Positions 24,720-29,446 of a stretch of DNA of 29,446 nt are shown here, piece after piece. Source of the DNA: Desulfuromonadaceae bacterium (GTDB taxonomy: Bacteria > Desulfobacterota > Desulfuromonadia > Desulfuromonadales > Geopsychrobacteraceae); NCBI GenBank assembly GCA_016744555.1, contig JADGED010000005.1:1-29446 (forward strand), given 5' to 3'. Within the stretch, counting starts at the first letter, position 1. Each line of letters opens with the position of its first letter. The position numbers and the translations under genes were made by a program. The notes under the pieces are model-generated. The model did no database searches. It worked only from the letters and a program-made list of their open reading frames with translations, and had not been told where the DNA came from.

Positions 24720-26065
24720 AAGTCACCTCCAGCCAAAGCATCAGTTAAACGATCTATTTGTTCCCGATTATTCTGCTCCGTAACACAAACTAACAACCCA
24801 TTTTCAAGTGCAGAATAATCTTTTACCAAATCTATACCAGCAAGAATTCCTTGTTGCTCTAACCGTTGCCGTAAAACAGTTGGCGACTCTGGGCACGTAA
24901 CAACAAACTCGTTAAATGACTCGCCACTAAAAGCAATTTCAAAACCATCTAATTGGCCAATTTTTTCCTTAGCATAGGCTGCTTTAGCATAGTTTAATTC
25001 TGCCAATGATCTTAACCCTTGCTTGCCGTGCAAAGCTAAATAGATACTGACCATCAAAATACACATACCCTGATTAGAACAAATATTTGAGGTCGCTTTT
25101 TCCCTGCGGATATGTTGTTCCCGGGTTGCCAAAGTCAAAACGAAACCACGCTTACCATCTTGATCAACGGTTTCACCAACTAAGCGACCAGGTAGCACAC
25201 GCATATCTTTTTTACGTACAGCAAAAAAGCCTATGCCTGGGCCACCATAAGACATTGGGATGCCAAAGCTCTGACCCTCCCCAACAACAACATCGGCGCC
25301 AAGTTCTCCGGGAGACTTAAACAATGCCAAAGAAAGTGGTTCAGCTACAGTAGCGACCAAACGTGCTCCAACTGCGTGGGTTAATTCTGCTATAGCAGCA
25401 AGATCTTCTACTTGGCCAAAATAATTTGGGTAACCAACCACTACTGCTGCGACTTGATCGTCTAGTAAAGTTTGTAATTTTGCAGTATCGGTTACGCCGT
25501 TAGCATGGGCGATAATAATCAATTCAATATCGAGGTAACGGCAATAGGTAGCAACAGTTTCACGATATTGGGGTGGCAATGTTTCGGAAAGTAAAACTTT
25601 TTTCCGTTTCTTCCCAGCACGAACTGTCAGCAATACAGCTTCTGCACAAGCAGAGGCACCGTCATACATAGAAGCATTGGCAACATCCATTCCAGTTAAC
25701 TGACAAATCAGGGTTTGGAATTCAAATATTGCTTGTAAAGTCCCTTGGCTTATTTCTGGCTGATATGGAGTATAGGCAGTATAAAACTCACTCCGACTTA
25801 CTAGGTGATCTACTACTGCCGGGATAAAATGATTATATGCGCCGCCACCTAAAAAAGAGTCACAAGTAGACACCGTGATATTTTTCAGAGATAACTCTCT
25901 TAAAAAACCTAAAAGCTCAGATTCAGATTTACCTACGGGTAAATCTAATGGGCGTTTCAACCGACACTCTTCGGGAACTCCGGAGAATAGTTCTTCGATG
26001 CTAGAGACACCAATGGTATCTAGCATCTGTTGTATTTCTACGTCGGTATGAGGGAGATAACGCAT
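24716..26065 (-). CDS. gcvPA: Glycine dehydrogenase (decarboxylating) subunit 1
   Basis: 449 residues: the N-terminal half of the split P-protein. The start RYLPHTDVEIQQML, SFLGGGAYNHFIPAVVDHL (about 84-102) and YTPYQPEISQGTLQAIFEFQ (about 118-137) are characteristic. Also present are NASMYDGASACAEA and FGIPMSYGGPGIGFFA, with REQHIRREKATSNICSNQ near residue 317. No lysine PLP site is expected in this subunit. It forms the active heterotetramer with GcvPB. Preceded by a 115-base gap after gcvH in which I see no promoter or riboswitch, only a GAAAGG site near the start. Confidence 0.98.
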   Translation of the reverse strand: MRYLPHTDVEIQQMLDTIGVSSIEELFSGVPEECRLKRPLDLPVGKSESELLGFLRELSLKNITVSTCDSFLGGGAYNHFIPAVVDHLVSRSEFYTAYTPYQPEISQGTLQAIFEFQTLICQLTGMDVANASMYDGASACAEAVLLTVRAGKKRKKVLLSETLPPQYRETVATYCRYLDIELIIIAHANGVTDTAKLQTLLDDQVAAVVVGYPNYFGQVEDLAAIAELTHAVGARLVATVAEPLSLALFKSPGELGADVVVGEGQSFGIPMSYGGPGIGFFAVRKKDMRVLPGRLVGETVDQDGKRGFVLTLATREQHIRREKATSNICSNQGMCILMVSIYLALHGKQGLRSLAELNYAKAAYAKEKIGQLDGFEIAFSGESFNEFVVTCPESPTVLRQRLEQQGILAGIDLVKDYSALENGLLVCVTEQNNREQIDRLTDALAGGDL

Positions 26066-26180
26066 AGCTAGCCTTTCAAAATCACCTTAAACAATGATTT
26101 GAACTATTTTGGTGAGAAGCAAATAAAGCCATTGAAAACCTTGACACTATAAGCTTTCTCTAACAAAGATCAGGGAAACT

Positions 26181-26564
26181 TTAATCGTTCTCAATAAATT
26201 CTTGGTAAGCAGAAACATCAAGTAAACTATCCAAACCAGACATATCACTTACCTTTAGCTTAATCATCCAGCCAGACTCATAAGGAGAATTATTTAGAGT
26301 TTCTGGCTCATCGGGTAGCTCTTCATTTACTTCAACAACTTCACCACTTAATGGTGAATAAACGTCAGAGACTGCCTTTACCGATTCAACCACGCCAAGG
26401 TTTTTACCAGCTTCAAGCGTGTCTCCAACTTCTGGCAGTTCGACAAACACGATGTCACCAAGTTGATCTTGAGCAAAATCGGTAATACCTATGGTAGCAA
26501 TATCACCTTCAACCATAATCCATTCATGCTCTTCTGTGTATTTAAGCTCTTCAGGAAAATCCAT
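26181..26564 (-). CDS. gcvH: Glycine cleavage system H protein
   Basis: A 127-residue lipoyl carrier. The lipoate-accepting lysine is Lys63 in VVESVKAVSDVYSPLSG, and the N-terminus has the usual YTEEHEW. It shuttles the aminomethyl group from P-protein to T-protein and electrons to the dihydrolipoyl dehydrogenase. Acidic, as typical. Strong AAGGAGG site. Lies between gcvT and gcvPA in the operon. No L-protein or lipoate ligase gene is in the window. Confidence 0.98.
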   Translation of the reverse strand: MDFPEELKYTEEHEWIMVEGDIATIGITDFAQDQLGDIVFVELPEVGDTLEAGKNLGVVESVKAVSDVYSPLSGEVVEVNEELPDEPETLNNSPYESGWMIKLKVSDMSGLDSLLDVSAYQEFIEND

Positions 26565-26603
26565 GCTATCCTCCTTATTTATATGATTTAAATTGAAAAT
26601 CTT

Positions 26604-27692
26604 TTACTTAACAAATGGCAAAGAAGTACGTTCAGCAGCTACTTGACGTTTACGTATTGCGATGGACAGAGGCTGTTCACCCGAGGCAACGGCAGTGTCA
26701 ACTAAAGCCATAGCAATACCCTTTTTTAAGCTTGGCGACATTGTTCCGCTAGTTACATAACCAACTTCTTTTCCTGCGCAAACTACAGGGTAACCTTCGC
26801 GTGGCACACCTGGAGCTGTGAGGGTTAAACCGATTAAAGCTCTATGCAATCCAGCTTGCTTAGCCTTCAACATTGCATCACGACCTGCAAAATCACCCTT
26901 TTTAAGCTTAGTAATCCAGCTTAATCTTGCTTCAATTGGCATAATTTCAGCGGTTATTTCATGCCCATAAAGAGCATAACCTTTTTCCAATCGCAAGGTG
27001 TCACGAGCACCAAGACCAATTGGTTGTAGACCCTTTGGCACGCCAGCATGAATTAATTCACGCCACAAGTTGCAACAATCAGCAGTAGCACAGTAGAGTT
27101 CAAATCCGTCTTCACCAGTATAACCAGTACGGGAGATTATAGTTTTAATTCCGGCAACTTTACCTTCAACAAACCAATAATATTTGATATCACTGAGGTT
27201 AACATTGGTCAACTGCTCCAAAATTTCTGCAGCGACTGGACCCTGTATGGCCAACTGCCCATACTCATCACTTCGATTAATCAAATTCAAGTCGCTAAAA
27301 GAAGATCCTTTGTGTAAATCTTGCAACCAAGCAAAATCCTTATCGCTATTAGAAGCATTAACACAAAGAAGATAACGATCAGCAGCAAAGCGATATAGAG
27401 TTAGATCATCAACAACACCTCCAGTTTCATAACACAATGCGGTATATTGTATTTGTCCATCAGCAAGCTTGGAGACATCGTTAGTTGTTGCATATTGTAA
27501 AAACGTAAATGCATCAGCACCAGAGACTTCAATCTCCCCCATATGAGAGACATCGAACAAGCCGGCGGTAGATCTTACAGCTAGGTGTTCAGCAATAACC
27601 CCATCATACTGGACAGGCATATCCCAACCACCAAAATCTACCATGCGTGCACCTAATTGGTGGTGTATTTGGTTTAACGGCGTGGATTTCAT
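26604..27692 (-). CDS. gcvT: Aminomethyltransferase, glycine cleavage T protein
   Basis: 362 residues from ATG 27692 (GGAG 6 bases before; the frame extends four codons further to a TTG that is less likely). It moves the methylene from aminomethyl-GcvH to tetrahydrofolate, releasing ammonia. MVDFGGWDMPVQY near the start, SHMGEIEVSG with the folate region, and the catalytic Asp in the family's GARDTLRLEKGYALYGHEI segment (about 232-250) are present. Length is standard. Placed 48 bp after folD in the same operon, so methylene-THF producer and consumer are made together. Confidence 0.97.
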   Translation of the reverse strand: MKSTPLNQIHHQLGARMVDFGGWDMPVQYDGVIAEHLAVRSTAGLFDVSHMGEIEVSGADAFTFLQYATTNDVSKLADGQIQYTALCYETGGVVDDLTLYRFAADRYLLCVNASNSDKDFAWLQDLHKGSSFSDLNLINRSDEYGQLAIQGPVAAEILEQLTNVNLSDIKYYWFVEGKVAGIKTIISRTGYTGEDGFELYCATADCCNLWRELIHAGVPKGLQPIGLGARDTLRLEKGYALYGHEITAEIMPIEARLSWITKLKKGDFAGRDAMLKAKQAGLHRALIGLTLTAPGVPREGYPVVCAGKEVGYVTSGTMSPSLKKGIAMALVDTAVASGEQPLSIAIRKRQVAAERTSLPFVK

Positions 27693-27740
27693 TAGCAACT
27701 CCAAAATTAAACGTTACAAGTAATCAGCAGGGAAAAAAAA

Positions 27741-28592
27741 CTATTTTTCTGCCCGACGTTTTGCACTTAACAGAGTATTATACAGCAACATAGTGATAGT
27801 CATTGGACCAACACCACCAGGAACCGGTGTTATTGCCGCAGCATTTTCACACGCAGCCTCATATTCGACATCGCCAACTAGTTTTTTATCACCGACACGA
27901 TTAACACCGACATCAATAACGACTGCACCTTTTTTAATCCAGTCGCCTTTAATCATCTCTGGAATCCCTACCGCTGCAATAACAACATCTGCAGCAGCTA
28001 CCTTTAGTGGTAAGTCGACGGTACGAGAATGACAAACAGTAACCGTTGCATGTTGGGCTAAGCACATTAACGCTACCGGCTTACCGACGATATTAGAACG
28101 GCCGACAACAACAACCTCTTTGCCCTTAAGATCAACACCGGTAAACTCCAACATTTTCATTACACCATAAGGAGTACATGGCTGAAAAACTGGATTTCCG
28201 GTTACCAGCCTACCGACATTGTAGGGATGAAAGCCATCAACATCTTTTTGTGGCGAGATAGCCTCTAAGACTTTAGCTTCATCAATGTGGTCTGGTAATG
28301 GTAACTGTACCAAAATACCATCAATCTTTTCATCGGCATTAAGGGTTTCAATTAAAGTCAACAATTCAGCTTCACCAGTATCAGCCGACATTTTGTGCTC
28401 AACAGAATAAATCCCAGCTGCAGCGCAGGCTTTTTCTTTCATGCTTACGTAAACTCGACTAGCTGGATCTTCACCAACTAATACAACTGCTAATCCAGGT
28501 GTTACATCCCGCCCAATCAACTCATTGGTATCGGCAGCAATCTGCTTGCGCATTTCTGCAGCTATAGCTTTTCCATCAATAATTTCAGCCAC
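27741..28592 (-). CDS. folD: Bifunctional methylene-THF dehydrogenase / methenyl-THF cyclohydrolase
   Basis: 283 residues. It oxidises 5,10-methylene-THF with NADP+ and hydrolyses methenyl-THF to 10-formyl-THF. Catalytic Lys in VYVSMKEKACAAAGI (K52-E-K region, about 48-62), the QLPLPDHI segment (about 98-105) and the Rossmann loop VVGRSNIVGKP (about 160-170) are complete. PVPGGVGPMTITMLL is near the C-terminus. The start is GTG 28592 with GGAGG 7 bases before it. It heads the operon folD-gcvT-gcvH-gcvPA-gcvPB-arginine kinase, so methylene-THF from glycine feeds directly into formyl-THF. Confidence 0.97.
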   Translation of the reverse strand: MAEIIDGKAIAAEMRKQIAADTNELIGRDVTPGLAVVLVGEDPASRVYVSMKEKACAAAGIYSVEHKMSADTGEAELLTLIETLNADEKIDGILVQLPLPDHIDEAKVLEAISPQKDVDGFHPYNVGRLVTGNPVFQPCTPYGVMKMLEFTGVDLKGKEVVVVGRSNIVGKPVALMCLAQHATVTVCHSRTVDLPLKVAAADVVIAAVGIPEMIKGDWIKKGAVVIDVGVNRVGDKKLVGDVEYEAACENAAAITPVPGGVGPMTITMLLYNTLLSAKRRAEK

Positions 28593-28637
28593 TTAAAACC
28601 TCCATAAAGAAATCCATCTATATTTTATTAAGTCGTG

Positions 28638-28667
28638 ACTATACAAAAAGGAGGCTCCTTTTGTAAA
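28638..28667 (-). promoter_or_regulatory. Promoter of the folD-gcv-arginine kinase operon with a dyad in the spacer
   Basis: On the minus strand there is a TTTACA -35 (28662-28667), an 18-bp spacer and a TATAGT -10 (28638-28643). The spacer holds the inverted repeat ACAAAAGGA-GCC-TCCTTTTTGT (28643-28664, one bulged T). The position suits an operator whose occupation would block or re-shape the promoter. The gap of 18 bp is slightly long, as at some MerR-type promoters. Confidence 0.65.
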
Positions 28668-28694
28668 CCTGCTTTCCACATAGCAACAAAGAAA

Positions 28695-28727
28695 AAGCCC
28701 CAACTAGAAATTCACTAGTTGGGGCTT
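28695..28727 (-). terminator. Intrinsic terminator of the fmdB transcript
   Basis: A perfect 13-bp stem: AAGCCCCAACTAG (28695-28707) and CTAGTTGGGGCTT (28715-28727), with a 7-nt loop. On the minus strand a T-run follows. It separates fmdB from the folD-gcv operon. Confidence 0.9.
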
Positions 28728-28736
28728 ATTTATAAA

Positions 28737-29036
28737 TCAACCGTTTGCAACTTTAGAAGAAGGCTTAGTCTCCTTTTTTGCCGCTTTCGGCTTGGGGTCC
28801 GGCTTCGGTGGATCAATTTTAGCTGGTTCCGGCTTGTCAGCTTTGCCTTCACTACTTTTGTGGACATACCCCTGTTGATACCAACCGCCACCTTTTAGGG
28901 TAAACGCTGCTTGCGATATAAGTTTTTTTACTTTACCGCCGCATTTTGGGCACTCTTCTTTGGGTGCCTCAGAAAATTTCTGTCTAACTTCAAACTCAAA
29001 GTTGCACTCTTCGCAACGATATTCATACAAAGGCAT
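28737..29036 (-). CDS. FmdB family zinc-ribbon protein
   Basis: 99 residues. MPLYEYRC begins the FmdB/CxxC zinc ribbon, with ligands C8, C11, C29 and C32 (C-E-E-C and C-P-K-C). After a GGGWYQQGYV turn, the last 45 residues are a low-complexity Lys/Pro tail (P-K-P-D-P-K-P type), as in other FmdB proteins of Desulfuromonadales. It is thought to be a putative regulatory or RNA/DNA-binding protein; the function is unproven. GGAGG site before ATG and its own strong promoter; a single-gene transcript ending at the terminator near 28710. Confidence 0.92.
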   Translation of the reverse strand: MPLYEYRCEECNFEFEVRQKFSEAPKEECPKCGGKVKKLISQAAFTLKGGGWYQQGYVHKSSEGKADKPEPAKIDPPKPDPKPKAAKKETKPSSKVANG

Positions 29037-29078
29037 GCTTTATTCCTCCATGGATTTCACAAATTCAAAACGGCACAG

Positions 29079-29108
29079 ATAATAATTCGTGAAAGAAATG
29101 GCTGTCAA
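29079..29108 (-). promoter_or_regulatory. Promoter of the fmdB gene
   Basis: On the minus strand there is a perfect TTGACA (29103-29108), an 18-bp spacer and TATTAT (29079-29084). It gives a leader of about 35 bases with GGAGG before ATG 29036. Confidence 0.75.
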
Positions 29109-29175
29109 GCAGTAATAATTCAGCACTACCTCCATTGATTACAATATCTACCATTCAAATCAGACTATTTCATCA

Positions 29176-29446
29176 TTATGGAAAGGTAAAGGACTCATCT
29201 AGGTCTTCATCACCAATTAAAGCTTGGGGCAACTCACTTACCGGTTCACTACCATCGGTAATTTGCACTGAGTCCATATCCATTAATTTCATGTGATTGT
29301 CTAACATTGACCGCAGCGTACCTTCAAAAGAGATTTTCTGACGTTTAATCTCCTGAATTTCATTTATTAACTGTACCCGCCGCGCACTGGCATCACGAAT
29401 TACTCGTTCCCCCTCAAGGTGCGCTTCAGCAAGGACTATTTCAGCC
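29176..29446 (-). CDS. DivIVA domain protein, 3' end only
   Basis: The frame is open to the right edge, giving 89 residues and TAA at 29176-29178. It begins A-E-I-V-L-A-E-A-H-L-E-G-E-R-V-I-R-D-A, a charged coiled coil with R-R-V-Q-L-I-N-E-I-Q-E-I-K-R-Q-K, then F-E-G-T-L-R-S-M-L and H-M-K-L-M-D. This is the C-terminal part of the DivIVA/GpsB type seen in Desulfuromonadales. The tail is acidic and ends DLDESFTFP. DivIVA proteins mark poles or septa by sensing membrane curvature. The membrane-binding N-terminus is outside the window. No terminator is seen between it and the fmdB promoter. Confidence 0.75.
   Translation of the reverse strand, partial: AEIVLAEAHLEGERVIRDASARRVQLINEIQEIKRQKISFEGTLRSMLDNHMKLMDMDSVQITDGSEPVSELPQALIGDEDLDESFTFP

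Noticed and set aside
26066..26180. Possible glycine riboswitch or internal promoter in the 115-base gap between gcvH and gcvPA
   Set aside because: The conserved glycine-aptamer segments are not present and no pair of boxes with usual spacing was found; nothing else is seen there.
28593..28694. Glycine riboswitch upstream of folD
   Set aside because: The leader is too short after the predicted start site and holds only a promoter, a dyad and the ribosome site.
1..29446. CRISPR array, tRNA, rRNA, insertion sequence, prophage or attachment site
   Set aside because: No regular spacer-repeat series, cloverleaf or transposase reading frame was seen; the only repeats are those near 22000.

Overview
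The window reads as chromosomal DNA of a low-GC (roughly 40 percent by eye), Gram-negative, didermic bacterium. The best fit is the Desulfuromonadales/Desulfobacterota (former Deltaproteobacteria). The reasons are a PxxKW cysteine-rich protein, a DUF4388 (PATAN) regulator next to a PilT/PilU ATPase, a two-subunit GcvP glycine cleavage system, an FmdB zinc ribbon, a bacterial arginine kinase, LpxH and a PqiC-type lipoprotein. Genus and species cannot be fixed from the sequence alone. No rRNA, tRNA, CRISPR, IS element or phage gene was seen, and no gap between genes exceeds 300 bases, so this is dense core genome with a few accessory touches.

Layout. 1-224 (+) is the 3' end of a PqiC-like lipoprotein, followed by a bidirectional terminator. 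290-2669 (-) holds a YkgJ/YcgN cysteine-cluster protein, the corrinoid adenosyltransferase CobO and a phosphohexomutase. A divergent promoter region leads to the 94-residue PxxKW protein (+). 3185-5976 (-) holds a TPR protein and a CPA2 cation/proton antiporter with an RCK domain. LpxH (+, 6072-6770) has a near-consensus promoter that appears to give an almost leaderless mRNA. 6763-11030 (-) is an operon of an active M16 peptidase, an inactive M16 lipoprotein partner and a YihY/BrkB membrane protein. pfkA (+) is divergent from it, and the two share a perfect dyad in the promoter region. 12167-15539 (-) holds a spermidine-synthase-like methyltransferase, a K+ channel with two RCK modules and a patatin. 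purB (+), a small unknown gene (-) and pyk (-) follow.

18998-21943 (+) is a two-gene unit: a DUF4388/degenerate-receiver/GAF-like regulator and a PilU-like retraction ATPase. 22177-28592 (-) is a six-gene unit, folD-gcvT-gcvH-gcvPA-gcvPB-arginine kinase. It has one clear promoter upstream of folD, with a palindrome filling the -35/-10 spacer. FmdB and the 3' end of a DivIVA-domain gene (both -) close the window.

How the genes fit together. PfkA and pyruvate kinase are two control points of glycolysis. GcvTHP makes methylene-THF from glycine and FolD takes it to formyl-THF, which feeds purine synthesis (PurB acts in the same pathway). The most unusual item is the phagen-type arginine kinase as last gene of the glycine-cleavage operon. 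It carries both domains and every catalytic residue I could map from animal arginine kinases, so it is not a McsB-type protein kinase. A phosphoarginine energy buffer would be consistent with the membrane energetics genes (antiporter, K+ channel) and with ATP-hungry pilus retraction, but that link is inference.
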